Part shown: in pieces, positions 33,514 to 46,637 of the stretch | Layout: every line of letters starts with the position of its first letter | How positions within the stretch are numbered: position 1 is the first letter of the stretch | Assembly: GCA_004154925.1 (NCBI GenBank) | Contig: QJNS01000708.1 | Span: 238,234 to 302,233 of the forward strand | Length of the DNA stretch: 64,000 bases | Direction of reading: 5' to 3' | Origin: Monosporascus cannonballus | Taxonomy: Eukaryota > Ascomycota > Sordariomycetes > Xylariales | The notes under the pieces: model-generated | Told to the model about the DNA's origin: nothing | The model's database searches: none | Seen by the model: only the letters and a program-made list of their open reading frames with translations | Program-made: the position numbers and the translations under genes

Positions 33514-36500
33514 TCAACCCATGTCACCAACGCAGAAAAGTTCTATCTCTCCGACGCCCCCCGAGCACATGTCGCGCACACCTTCTCGCCATTCCAGGAA
33601 TGCGATCTGGATATCGTCATCACTTTCAATAGTCACGAGGTCGCCATCCTCGTCGCGATATCGTAGCCTCAGATTGCCCTTACCAATCGAGCTGCTGGTG
33701 GACCGTGCGAGTTTCGCGTCGATCCGGTCGATGAGCGACTGATAGGTGATGTTGAATGCGACGACCAGCGTGAAATATGTTCCGTTGTCGCAGACCACCT
33801 TGACCTTGAGTTGCGTCGGGATCGGGAGATCCGGGCTGGAGAGAGGATTGCCCTGCGTGGCCGTCCCGAGCGGCGGTGACGCGGGCGCCTGATTGTTTAA
33901 GTTGAGAGGGTGTGGCACTGCTGACGCGGACCCGCCTGGTTGGCTCGGTGTCGGTTGTCGAGAATGGATGGGCTGCGAGGGAAATTGTGCCAGCGTTCCA
34001 CCATATTGCCCGTTCTGGAGACGTTCCCGCTGGGCACCGGGACTCTGGGTATTGGTCCGGACGGGGAGGTCCTGTCTAGGAGAGCCAGTCTGGGATCGCG
34101 GGATGCTAGCGTCGTGCGCCGGATGGAGATGGGGCGGAATCCCTGGGACCGCGGGTACCGGGGTCGTGTTGGTGGTCCGGCGGGCGTTAGTTTGTCCGTT
34201 GATATCAGGCGTACTGTAAGATCGATTGCGGTACTGCTGTGCCTGTTGTGCCATGGTCTGCGGCTGCGAGGCCATCACTGGCATGGATGGCCCTCTTGGT
34301 GCCCTCCCGTTGATGCCATATGCATTATTACCTGGAGACGACCCGTCCCGTGAAGGAGCGCGCGGCATGGCTGGTGCAGTATAGCGATTGTTGTCATCTC
34401 GCCCATTCTGGGGGGTCGCGGTCCGTTGGAATTGATACTGATTCTGTTGATACAAGGTGCTGGCTGTACTCGTCCGCGAAGAAGCGGGCGAGTCGACGGT
34501 AGGGGAGAAGTACGATTCCGCTACCCGCTGTCCCGGCGATTGCGCGCCGCCTCCGTGTGTCTGGAGGCTGAGTGCTCCGGGAGGAGCCGGAAGAGGGTAT
34601 CTTGGAGGCGGTACCCGGGCGGCGCCTGCGAGTGATAGGTTCATGCTCTCGTTCGTCGCTGAGCGGCTCCGTAGGCTTCCGCTTGACCCATTGTGAGGCA
34701 TAAGCCCCCCTACGGATGCAGCAGATGAGGTGAGGCTCAGATTCGATGAGGATACTTGACCTGGCGGCAGTTCGTCCTCCTCCTCGTCATCTTCTTGTTG
34801 GGCATAGGGGTTCTCGATGTTGTTGACATTGCGCATCCACGCAAAATCCGGAGCAGCCTGATCGGGGCTAGTAGCTGACGTCGGAGCATTTCCCTTCCTC
34901 TGTGTGTCTAACCCTGTGGCCCACTTCCTCATGATCTCCTCGTTGGTGAACTTAATAATAAAGTTCTCCACACCCGGATCGCCTTTCCACCATATCTGTA
35001 CGGTATAGGACCCTGCACCCAATTGATATATTAGTTGGGTTATTGCACTCGTAGCTGGAATAAATATTCTTTACCTGGCTTTGCCAAGGAGACGACGTCA
35101 GTCACATTCGTCATGAATATCCTTCCCTTGAGCTGAAGTTTGTTGTTCTTGTTTCGAGGCCGCGGTGTATTAGACTTGTTCTTATCCTTCTTGCTCTTGT
35201 CCTTATTCGGATTTATCTCCTTGCAGCACAGTAGAATGCACTCGAACAGATAGATCTCATACTGGACGGGATCGTTAGCTTCGCGTTCAGCTCGGCCTGA
35301 TCGGGTGAACGCCCCGGGTCTGCTTACATCCTTCTCTTGCTCGCTACGGCCAGTAATGACAGTGTACACTCCGTGCTGGAGTAGTCTTCCGAACTGCTCG
35401 ACCCGGTGGTTTTTCCAGTCGTCCACCCTACCTATCAACTCCTCTAAAGCTTCGTCTAGGACGTTGCGCTCGACTGCCTCGTTCGCCTTCTTAAGGATTC
35501 GCTCCGCGGCGTCAATACCTGCTGTCAGGTCCGCCTGGGCCGTAGGATCGTCGCCACCGTTCTTTGTGACGTCCTTCGAGAGGTCCTATTAACTGTTAGA
35601 TTCTGGGTTCGCTGCACGAGATGGAAGGGCTACAAGCCTTGAGCAGCAACGGATACTTGACCAGTCGTTGCATCGGCTTTAACAGGAAACCGTCGAGCGT
35701 GTTGAAGTCGCATGCGACGGGATGCCCAGTCTGCTGAATCTTATCAAAAACCTGCTTCGCCAAGGCGGCGGCCTTACTTTGATTTGCGATAAAAGGCTGA
35801 TAAATGTTGAAAGCCTCCTCGAACGTCACGAAGGGGTTGCCCCATTGTTGTGACGACGGCGGAAGAGAATTTGTGGTCTCGACGCGGATCAGGAAACGCC
35901 TCTGGAAGTCCAAAATGGCGTTTATGTTGAGGAATATTTGGTGGACAACATCGCCTGGTATTATCCCCTTCTGTTCCAGCGTCTTTTTCAGGTCATGCAA
36001 GTTCTCGAGATCTTGGACGTATTTCCGTTCGGTGTTGACCATTTCGCGGAGGATGTAGTCGCGAGTGCTCATCTTCGTGCCAGGTAAGGTGGGATTGGTA
36101 TCCTCAGGATATGGCGCGGTCTGTTGTAGAACCCCACGTTCTTCCGCAAGGTCCAGAACATGATTGACGACTTGGGTGACCTATCAGTGTGCGGGGGTTA
36201 GTGAGAGGTCTTCCTGGAGACGGGCGTAATAATAAAGCGTTATGCGATCCCACAGAAGCACGGCTGATCGCCATGGAACGTACCTTTACCAGGCCCGTGG
36301 TATCATTCCCCGTGAGATCGGCCACTACAAAAAGCTGCTGTGCGGGTATATGAAGGTCCCTCATACAGGCCTCGACGAATTTGAAGATGGCGAGCTTGGT
36401 CCGCTTCGCTTCGTTAGGAGATGGGCCGACGGCGAGCGGTTCTGCGGGTTGCAAGGAGTTGTTGTAGATAGCGAGCAGAGGATGACCGGCCCGCAGCAGA

Positions 36501-36889
36501 TTCCATAGAGATTCCACCGGCCCATCTTCGCCGCCCTGCAACTGCTGATCGAGGTTTTCGAGGTAGGGTTCGAAGCCGGGGAGTTGGGCTAAGCGCTGTC
36601 GTAGTGCTACGCATATTTGGTACAGCGACCTCGAGGCATCGGCCTGCTGGTTGATGATGTTTGCTGTCGCTACGGGATTACTGTTACCCGGTGCTAAGGT
36701 ACCTGGAGTTCCATTCATCGAAGGTGCTGGCGACGCCATTCTGGTCGAGTTGACAGCAGTCGAGCCGGACCACTGACTGGCCCTCGGTCCACTAATCCCC
36801 GAAGATGTCGATACGCCGCCGAAATGGTTGTTGTTGGCAGGAAAGACGGGGGCCGTATTGGTCCTTAGAAGGGCCGGAGCATGTGCCAT
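33514..36889 (-). CDS. cdc24: Cdc24, guanine-nucleotide exchange factor for Cdc42
   Basis: Five exons: 36889-36284, 36180-35638, 35585-35328, 35261-35075 and 35012-33514 (1030 aa). Domains in order: a Ser/Pro-rich N terminus; a CDC24 calponin-like domain (about 84-225, SRSLYQICVALRQRL); a DH domain (about 243-425) with YILREMVNTERKYVQDLENL and LLKPMQRLVKYPLLLK; a PH domain (about 440-590) with HGVYTVITG, EIYLFECILLCC and WWKGDPGVENFIIKF; a long Ser/Pro/Gln-rich linker; and a C-terminal PB1 domain (932-1030) with the acidic OPCA motif YRDEDGDLVTIESDDDI. Cdc24 activates Cdc42 at polarity sites and binds Bem1 through PB1. Intron 2 (52 bp) appears to use a GC donor (AAG/GCTTGT). The other introns are GT-AG. 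Confidence 0.94.
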
Positions 36890-39800
36890 AATGATGCTAT
36901 GACCACCGCCTACTCCATGCGCCTCCTCACTGCGCTATATCGTGACCCTCCTTTTTGGAAGAGCAGAATTCTCCTCTCACGTTCCCCTATTTTTTCTTTC
37001 TCGCTCTGTCCTGCTATTCGAATATTGGTAGATTATTATCACCGCTTCTTCTGCGGATTAGACGGCCGGGCGTCTCGAGCGAAAGCAAGAATGATTAGTC
37101 AGTGTCTGGTGGAAAGGCGATATCTCGAGCACCTAGAACGCGCCAAGGTGATGGCGATGGCGGTACGTAGACGGGAGTTCGTGGTATAGTTCGTATGGGG
37201 TACGTAAGTGGTGGTTGGTGTTGTAAATTCCGATGGTCAAGGCGCGGAGGGGTGGAGCTTTTTCGGTATCGTCGGCCGTTGATGAAGAGAGGTTGATTTG
37301 CTGCACGTAAGCTAAAGTGGTGAATGAATGGGTTCGTGGTGTCGGCCGTGATGGTGGTGATTGGTTACAACGAGGATGATGACGAATTTCGGGTGATAGA
37401 TGGGAACCCTTCGGTTCGGCGTATTTCGTATTTCGTGGTGGTGGTGGTGGTGGTATGCAATGCGTTGTCGTACTGCAACTCCAGATTCAGAGCCCCCCCC
37501 TAAATCCCTATGGGGTTGGCTATTGTAGCGCCCGGACAATGAATGGATGAGTGAATAAATGGGTGGGTGGTCGTCGGGAGTGAGGAAGCACCGGTAGATG
37601 AGTGAATGGATACAAAATGAATGCGGCTTGTTGTTGTGTCTCGTATTGTGCCTTTCGCTTGCTTGCTTGCCTGCTCTCTCTCTTTCTCTTCTTCTCATCT
37701 CACACCCATACAGACAATGTATGTAGTGAGAGATTAGGAGGTAGGGGAGGCAGGTTGTTGATAGACAGTCCCTGAATTATTAGCTGCGGCCCTTCTTCCC
37801 CCCTCTCCTCCGTTTTGGCTCTCTCCCTTCTTATCCTTATGATGCTAACGTTAGTTCTATACCTCCGATTGTCCAAGTCGAGCCGGGTTCGAGTCGAGGT
37901 CTTTGTTCTTCTTCTTCCTTTCCCCTCTGAATACTACCCCTCTCAAAGGAGGACTCCGTGGGTCTGGCGTCGCAAGCTCTTGCTTTTGAGGACTTAGAAA
38001 GGGACTCCCTGGGCCTGATCTCTTTTCTCCTCACCGAACCAAAGCACTAGTTTGATGTCAGGTGCTGGGCGGCAGCGGATCGGGTTCACACTTCAGGGTC
38101 GCCTTCGATTAGTTATGGTTGGTGTCTTCGTGGGGTCCATTCAAAAAGCAATTAACCAACGTCCTTCTGTCGTTATAGACCTATAGGGTTAGTGCGTGAA
38201 AAGCCATTTACCAAGTGTAGCAGGCAGGTTGACGGATTGCTTGCAGAAACAGGGCTGGTTCAGAGTCTTAGGCTTTTTTAGGACGGGCGACGGCGTCTAT
38301 TACGGTCTATGTAAGTGGATTGGGCTAACGCGGATGCGGGTGTGGGTGGAAATGTGGATACAGTAAGTACTAGCTAAGTAGGATGCAAAGCTGTTTCCAG
38401 TGCGCAGTTTAACCTCCCTACCTCCCTACCTACCTACCTACTACCGCCAAGCATTAGGTATAGGTAACCTGTTACTTGACATATATCCATCCCTAGGTTC
38501 AAGTCCTCCATAAGGCAGCCTCGAAGGTAGGGGCATCAGTAGGTAGGGAGAGGATTTGAAACATGGTGTGAGTTGCCACTTCCTGACCTCCACCACATTA
38601 CATCGGTAGGTAAGGTACCTATGTAGGTCGATGTACCTATGTAGCGGCCTCCAAACTGCACTAGCGCTACATGCAGACAGTTATGTCACCTTAATGTATT
38701 TTATGTAGCTACATAATAGCGAGTTATATATTTATGACATTCTTCATTCTCCTCTAATATGGTCGGCGGCTGCATTACACCCTAAGCCGGCTGCTTTCCC
38801 AATCGGATGCTGATAAGGAGTGATCACGGGCTCACGATGTTGGAGGCCAGTCATTAAGTTAATAATTCCTACCATACATAAGCTGCTGTTCCTGCGTATG
38901 CAGCAGACTAGTCTGCACTGTAGTCAGTCTGTATCTCGGGATAACCGTTGGCTGTACTTAGCAGCCTATGGACGGTATTCACTCCCTTCGCAGGCTCCCC
39001 CTACGCAGATTTGGTCGAAGTACACAGCGTATCTCATAGGCGGTTACTTCTTAATTCCTCTAGTGAGAATGTTATGCGATACAGCTTTGCACGTTTAGGG
39101 GCTTCCATCCTCACGGCATCGGGAGTCTAGGTATGCCCCAATACGGTCTTCGGAAACAGCTGTACGAACTGAGCATACGGATACTCTACTTCAAGCACAT
39201 CGTAAGTAGATCCGTTTCCAGTAACAGTCGAGTAATGACGGGTTCGTGCCACATGGTGGTGGGGTGGATACGTAAGCGCATGTAGCCGGAATCCACTCAC
39301 ATTGGGCAGTAATTCTTTAAATGTCGAGTCCCAAGGGCCGTTTCAAATGCTCGTGTGCGGCTTTTCGGTAACATCGCGTTTACCATCGATGTCAGGTGTC
39401 GTGCAGAGAGCCTAATCGCTATATGCACAGGCGGAGGAGGCGAGAGCTTCCATCTACACGATAGAGCAGTAGATTGGCTTGACATCATCTGCTAGGAGGT
39501 CGGCGCTGATATTTTGGTCCAGTTTCCCTTCCCATCTCCCATCCGGCCATTTAGGCAGCCTACTCACCTAGCTCACTGAGCGGTTGGGTGAATACTGGTC
39601 CTCGTGACAGCCTCAGAATCTGGAAACATCTACGCCAAATCACGTCTCGGATAAATTGGGAAGCTTTTGCAGGTTGTTTGGCCAGCCAGCTGACTAGAGG
39701 GCATATGCAACAAGTGATGGCATCATCACGGACAGTTTTCATACCCGTACGAGGCTATTGCATGCTGCGTGCGTGTGTATCTCTCCAAAGTCTCCGAGTC

Positions 39801-42800
39801 CAATCGATTTAACCTTCTGCCTGCATGCATGGAAGCTGAGGCCCTTAGCATTAGCTACCCGGCGGAACGGCCCTTAGCGATTCCACTTTCTCGAATCTAT
39901 CAACCGGGTCCCAATCCTGCGAACCGCACGTGTTATTTATGATTCAATTTGCAAACGTTCATGACCATACCAGGAATCAACAGCTTTGGGCCCACACTGC
40001 ATCATGAAGCAGCCAGTCCCCATGTCGCTAGCTAGGTAACGACTAACGAAGCTTACGGCTACAGTGTTATGGGATCAACTACAACGTACAGGGAGTCATA
40101 TCTGTCACAAGAACTCCCCCACCCGACTTCAGCTCGCAGATCCCCTTGGGAACTGTACTACCCACCATCACCGCTCGCCAAGCTTTTACTGTTGAAGATG
40201 TGGGAGAACGTGGGAGCCCCAGCGGCATGCCATTGTCGATCCCTGATTGGGGTCACTTTTTGATGAGGATATGGGTATTTGGGGGCATCATCACCACAAC
40301 CAAGAGGCAAAGTCTCAACTGACCAAATGCTGGAGATAGGGCCTAACCAGCGTCCAAAGGGTCCCGGAAAGTTCCAGTCTTAAATAAAGCCACTCAGCTA
40401 ACAAGGAGGCAGACACATATCCCAAAGTACCCAATCATCAAAGCTCTTTGTAAACTCGAGAGCTCCTTAAACAAGAGCCTCGCGTGGTCGGGCAGTCTAT
40501 TGAGGACTTCCTAATGGCTCTAGACGATAATCAGCAGGTACGTATGGGAAGCGGCAGCTTCAGGGATCGCAACTTTTGAAACAAACCCCCTATGCAGGTC
40601 ATCCCAAACCCCTAATAGACGTTCCTTCGAGGCGTCAGAACGACCCCGCCATTGAGGGGACCCCACCTGCCGCGATAGTCCCGGCACCCCTCGAATGACG
40701 CTATCCCCACGTCAAACACCTCCCATTTGAAATAGTCAAGCTGCGCAAGGCTGAATGAAATGCATTAAACCCGATCTCGACAGGCTCGGTTCTGTTATTA
40801 CGGTTTATCTCGTAGCCTTAGATAAAAGCTCTAGTCGAGCCGATCTCAGCTGAAGGGAATGAACTCGCATCAGCCTCAAAGCCACATATGAACGCGGTCG
40901 TGGGTCTCGTGGACTCGCTCGCTCGCCCGCCTGTAGGCAAGCAGCAAATCCGCAAATCGGGATAGTGTTGTGTGGTCTGGTGATACCACCAAAACATTAA
41001 CCCATCACCTCCTGCCTATGACAATAACTACCTACCTTACACTGGCTCTTCCTCTGGGCCGTTTGTACTTGAATTGCTGCTATGCCGCCCAATCGGTATC
41101 CATTTGGGGCGCGACATTCCTATGACGCTTTTCGGTCCAAGATATAAATAAATAAAAGTTGCAAGTTCCGAAAATCGCGGTCAGTGTATGATGCCAGCCA
41201 GAATTGGCAGCTTGTTACGATGACCCAAGCATCGGGTCCATCCGAATTCGATGGTAATCTACCTCGGTGGACTCTATCAGATCGTGGCACCTCCTACTAA
41301 TCTTTCCGGCCGAGGAGATAACCGCTGCTTGGGAATTCGTCTATTCCGTGGAACTGGTAGCGTTGTCTGCAGGACCACTCAAACGGGAACTGCGTCGGCT
41401 TTCGCAAGCCACCTAGACAGCTAGAAGCAGAATGCTATATAAACAACCTAACCATCCTTATAGCATATTGTGTCTCCAAGATCAAACCGAGCGACACCGA
41501 ATCGTTATCATTCGAACAACTCCATTATCATTCGAGAAGAGGCCCGCATTGGCACGAAAGGGATGTTGGATATCTCGATTGCCAACTCTCGTAGTCAGGC
41601 TAATGTGCGTGGGCGACAACGTTCCCTTCTGGGAGTTGTCGGAGAGAGAAGAAGCGCTGGAACACTCAGCTTGCCTATAGCCGTGAGCGCCCGAGGGGCG
41701 ACCAACCTCCCCTTGGTCTGCCCACCAAAAATGAGTTTTATCGAACCGAGCCTAACTACGTCCGCCATCCTGCTCATGACTTTACCGTAGTTACGACATG
41801 TTGTGCTTATTGCCCGGGCTTCCCTACCCCGAGGAGGGCCTGGGCCCTTGCCTAAAGAAAGCAGAGTCTGTATGTATGTTTTGTCTGTGAAAAAAAGAAG
41901 AAGCACCCGCATTAGCTGAGCCAGTCTTTCCCAGTCTTCCATCATAGAACGATCCCAAGGTCTATTCACATGCTTGTTAAGATAGCTTCTCTCTTCAAGA
42001 AGTTCCAGTGAGGGATACCGAAATCCAATAAATTCTCCGATGGTCACAAGCCGCTAATTCTTTGTTACGAAGCTACCCGACTTTCCTGCATTATATACGT
42101 TACATAGAGGACACAGAACACATCTGTATTGTCTGTAGCAATTGCAGAAATCACTGAATAATATGGCTCGATTGTGGCCCCACGAGGTCTATAAGAGCCG
42201 GCGCCACTTTGTTAGTAACATCTAGGGCTACCACTGACCAGGTTTAGCGTGTCAGCAACAAGGTGAAAAGCCGTTGAGAAACACATATGAACCTTGTTAT
42301 ATGTAAATGAGATCGATGATTTCCATTTTACGACCTAAATGTTATCACTATAATCAATCTTATGGATCGATTCCATATCATCCTATTACCGGAGCTCCGA
42401 ATAAATACTCGTACAAAGTATAAACTGCTTTTTGTTCTTAACGCCTGTTGCTGCCTGCTTGGCCGGCGCAACACTAAGCTTTCTCGGCTTCGGCGGCGGC
42501 CCCCCCCCCCAAAGCGCCTTCGGCTGTCCCCGCTTACTGGTCCATAGTAGGTAGGACGTAACCCGGGTTATGAATCGTGCGTTGGCGATTGCCGATCAAC
42601 AACAAAACAAGAAATCTCCTTTGACCACTTTTGTACGATTTTGCCCAATCCGGCTTTAACACCCCCTAGCCTTAGTGATTTGAAATTGCAGATTCGATGT
42701 TCTGTGTCGCTGGATTTTCTGCTTATACTGTCGTCGTCTTAGTATTTACACAGTAGCCTTGCTGGGCAAGCCCGACATACTACATTGCCATCCCGTCTCG

Positions 42801-43245
42801 TTCCTGCTTACTAACTTGAATTGAATCGGGTTCCGGCATGAGACAGCCACCAGGTTGACAAACTGAGTTATCCAGACGACTTGCTGTTTCTTATTGCCCT
42901 TCCTCGTTTGCGACGTCGCTAGGGTGATTACCCCGGTTGAAGCGCACTGCTTCGCTCCCTATTGATGAACAACACTATGGTACACCCCTTGCTGGAAACT
43001 CTCTAGAACTTCGCCGACCTCCCACCACTGCGGTATCTGCCGTAATCGCCGATTTAAAGACTTAAAGTTGATTTTCTCGGGAGCTGAAGCGCCAAGATAT
43101 TATAATCTCCACTCGAGCTCGACCAATCTGGACTTCTACTGCTACTACTTCTACTACCGGCACGCTGACCGACTTCTCGCGCATCTGGCTGCTTCGCCCT
43201 GCCTCCTCCGAACACGAGGTCAGATACGATCCCAAGTCAGACGCG
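36890..43245. other. Long gene-poor interval
   Basis: About 6.3 kb between divergently transcribed cdc24 and the F-box/WD40 gene. It holds a GGT/ACC microsatellite (about 37436-37454), CCTA-type repeats near 38410, a C run at about 42500, and promoter-like pyrimidine tracts near 37790-37930. Frames are short and unconvincing; the longest minus-strand one (41595-42047) has no recognisable motif. I find no tRNA, rRNA or transposon ends. Confidence 0.55.
38411..38443. repeat. CCTA/CCTC microsatellite
   Basis: Tandem CCTA and CCTC units. It is not a canonical TTAGGG telomere repeat. Confidence 0.8.
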
Positions 43246-46200
43246 ATGGAACCGTTCAAGGCTATCCAGGAACCGGACGAGGGCTATTCGGAGCATCCCC
43301 TCTACCCGTCCGGATCCGGCGCGAATGGAAACTCGACCGCGCTGACGGGCGTGCAATCCCACGCCGACCTGCCTGCATGGCTGTCCACCCAATTGCCAAG
43401 TCTCTCGGTACCACAGAAGACCCGTGAGTCAAGCCTAATGGCTGATTACTCTGCCCTCTCGATTCAGCTCGGCCGCCCGTGTCAGGCCATGCCAGGGCTC
43501 TGCTTACTGACCTTTGGCCTGCTTTCCAATGTATAGATCTCGCCATGCTTATCCTGAATGAACTTCCCACGACTGTTATCGCAGACATCGTAATGAACCA
43601 CCTGAATCCCCGACTTTACATCAACTTCGTCGAGTATTTACCTCCCGAGATATGTCTCAAGATCTTCGGCTACCTGGACCCGGTGTCGCTGATCCATGTT
43701 GCCATGTGCTGCCGAGGATGGTACGATCTCGCCGTGGACCGGAAACTATGGGAGAAGCTTTACTATCTGGAGGGTTGGAAGGCGATACACTCCGAAATTT
43801 CTGCTGCCGAACAACAGATGAATGAAGGCGTCTCCTACGCGCAGTTGCACCACCAGAGGCTGCAATCCGTCGATTATGGCCACGTACACAAGAAACGAGC
43901 GGTATCAGACCCTACCCCCGGGGACGATAATGATCTCGATATGGCCGATGTCGATCAGCCCATGAAGCAGGAGCAGAGGGATACCGAGATGACCGGGTCG
44001 AGTCTGTTTGGTGGTCCTCAGGTAGCTGGCAGCGGCGCTTCTACGAAGAGCAATGGAAGCATGGTCCAGCACATGGGAAGCCTCATGATGCATTCGCCGA
44101 GCCCGGTACCAGATTACGGAGGTAGTGTGGCCCCCAGATCAACAAAAGGCAAGGGTAGAGCCGTGGCCGAATCCGTGGGTCCTAAGGATACCTCAGAGAT
44201 GGCCAAGGGCATATCAAAACTTCCCAAGTCAGCGCTGTGGATCTACGACTCCATAGACGGCCGGTACAAGATTAGCTGGAAATATCTATACACCATGCGG
44301 CGGAGATTAGAATCTAACTGGGTCCGTGGACGGTATACGAACTTCCAGTTGCCCCATCCAGACTATCTGGATGAGGGACACAACGAGTGTATCTACAGCC
44401 TCCAGTACAACTCCCAATATCTCGTCAGTGGCAGCCGGGACAAGACCATCCGAATATGGGACTTGCACACTCGGCGACTGATTCGGCCGCCCCTCAAGGA
44501 GCATACTGGTTCCGTCCTTTGTCTGCAGTTTGACTCGGATCCGCTAGAAGACCTGATAGTTTCTGGAAGCAGTGACTCGGACGTCATCCTCTGGCGGTTC
44601 TCAACTGGTCAGGTTCTACAGCGACTCCAGCGGGCACATAGGGAGTCTGTTCTGAACGTCAAGTTTGACAAGCGGATATTGGTTACTTGTTCCAAGGACA
44701 AGACTATTAAAATATTCAACCGGCTTCCGCTGCGACCAGGAGACCTCGGGTATGGGGACGTTAATGCCGTCAGTCCGGTCCCGATAAATCTGAGGAACTA
44801 CGGATATAGTTTACCGTTGGACCAGCTACCGATCAAACCGCCTTACACGATGATAGGATGTCTCGAAGGCCACGGTGCCGCAGTCAATGCTGTTCAGATC
44901 TGCGGTGAGGAAATCGTGTCGGCTAGTGGCGATAGACACATCAAGGTCTGGGACTGGCCGAATCAGATATGCAGGAGGACCTTCCTAGGGCACAACAAGG
45001 GCATTGCCTGTGTCCAATACGACGGTCGTCGCATCGTGAGCGGGAGCAGCGATAACGAGGTCAAAGTTTTCGATCGCGAGACTGGTCTGGAGGTTGCCAG
45101 CTTGCGGGCGCATACTAATCTCGTTCGTACGGTTCAAGCTGGCTTTGGCGATCTTCCTTACAGCAGGGAGGAAGACATTGTGGAGGCTAGAAAGGTCGAT
45201 CAGGCTTACTTTGCAGCCAAAGACGCCGGCCGCCTCGAGGAGTTGGAGAGAATGCGGAACCAGCCGCGCAATGCCGGAAGCCGCCGGCCGGAGGATATCA
45301 CGGCTTACGGAGCTAAGCTCCCCCCTGGCGGAGGCGGCGGTCCCTACGGCCGGATCGTCTCGGGTTCTTACGATCAGACCATCGTGATATGGCGCCGGGA
45401 TAGGGACGGTGTCTGGAAGAACGTACACACGCTCCGTCAAGAGGAAGGAGCCGCCAATGCTCTCCGCCAGTCGTCGAGAAGTGCGTCTACAACCGCGCCT
45501 CGTATACCATCTCCGCTAGATGCTCAAGCGAGCAACCCTTCCGCTCCGCAAACGTCCAGGCCTGTAGCGCACCTACCGCCGCATCCATCCGCGAGCGCAC
45601 CTCCCGCTCTATCTCAAACACCCAACTACACGCATGTTGAGCAACCTATACACGCAACTATCACGCCGCAAACTACCGAATCTTACACGCAGATGATCGA
45701 CTCGGTCGTAACACAGGGGCCAGATGCTCTGGCTGAGGCATTAGTGGATTATCCGACGATGTTGGCGTACCACTCGCACATCCAAAGGGCTATCGATCAC
45801 GAGCCGAACGCCATTATCCGGTCGCAGCTACGGCAGGTCGTCAACACTGCCTTGGTACGGGCCCAGCTCGCGCAGAACCGCACAATAAACGCTGTGCAGC
45901 AAACACTTGCCAATCCCGCAGACGCGGGCGAGTCTGCCGCCCATCCCAGCATTTCGGCCTCGTCAGTACGTCATAACTCTTATGCAACGGCGGCTTATGG
46001 CGGTAATGCTGCTTCGTCAAGAAGAACGGGGGTTCACACGTTTTCCGGGCATTCTAGCGCGCATGTGCCGCCAGCACCTTCTGCATATGCCGCATCTGCG
46101 CAGTTCGGCACTTATGCGTCCGGTTCACGATCCAATAGCCAAGTCACCTCGTCCCGCCAGCTGGATCATCCTGCTACCAGTAGTTCCGCTACTCCTTCGG

Positions 46201-46637
46201 TCGGCGTCAATATGGGTACCGATGGTGGTAGTAGTAGTAGTAACGCGGGTGGTCCTCCCACTACCTCCGCCACTATAATAAACGGCACGCTGCAACACAT
46301 GCCACAGCAAACGACACAATTCCATCATCACCATCCACAGCAGCCTCCTCCGTATCAGCATCACCGCCAGCAACCGCACCAACAACAACAACAGCAGCAG
46401 CAGCAGCAACAGCAACAACAGCCTGGACTCCCTTCCACCGCAGCCGCCGCTCAGCCCCACCACCCGCACATGGGGCAAGGGGGTGACTCCACTAACCCAG
46501 CCCGCATCTTCAAGCTCCAGTTCGACGCGCGCCGCATCATCTGCTGCTCGCAGACCAGCACTATCGTGGGCTGGGACTTTTGCAACGGCGACCCCGAGCT
46601 GGAGGAGGCGAGCCGGTTCTTCGGGACTGTGGAATAA
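43246..46637 (+). CDS. F-box/WD40 protein, SCF substrate receptor (FWD-1/beta-TrCP-like)
   Basis: Exons 43246-43423 and 43537-46637 (113-bp intron GTGAGT...ATAG) encode 1092 aa. Residues about 61-90 resemble the dimerisation segment before F-boxes (LNELPTTVIADIVMNHLNP). The F-box starts near 94 (LPPEICLKIFGYLDP) with CCRGWYDLAVDRKLWEKLY. Six WD repeats lie at about 335-695: LVSGSRDKTIRIWD, IVSGSSDSDVILWRF, LVTCSKDKTIKIFN, IVSASGDRHIKVWDW, IVSGSSDNEVKVFDR and IVSGSYDQTIVIWRR. A Ser/Pro/Gln-rich insertion of about 340 residues follows, with a Gln tract (about 1008-1023). A last WD-like blade (IICCSQTSTIVGWDF) closes the C terminus. Such proteins recruit phosphorylated substrates to SCF ubiquitin ligase; Neurospora FWD-1 degrades the clock protein FRQ. 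Orthology to FWD-1 is likely, not proven. Confidence 0.88.

Noticed and set aside
33514..36889. Rom2/Tus1-type Rho1 exchange factor
   Set aside because: The N-terminal CDC24 domain and C-terminal PB1 domain are specific to Cdc24; no CNH or DEP domain is present.
37860..37905. Box-B-like GGGTTCGAGTC as a tRNA gene
   Set aside because: No box A or acceptor stem at a suitable distance.
38411..38443. CCTA/CCTC repeats as possible interstitial telomere
   Set aside because: Unit is not TTAGGG/CCCTAA and the array is very short.
41595..42047. 150-aa minus-strand frame in the gene desert
   Set aside because: No recognisable domain, an opposing frame of similar quality, and no splice partners; probably chance.
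46125..46478. Minus-strand frame with a long leucine run
   Set aside because: It is the complement of the Gln-rich region of the F-box/WD40 gene, which has strong homology on the plus strand.
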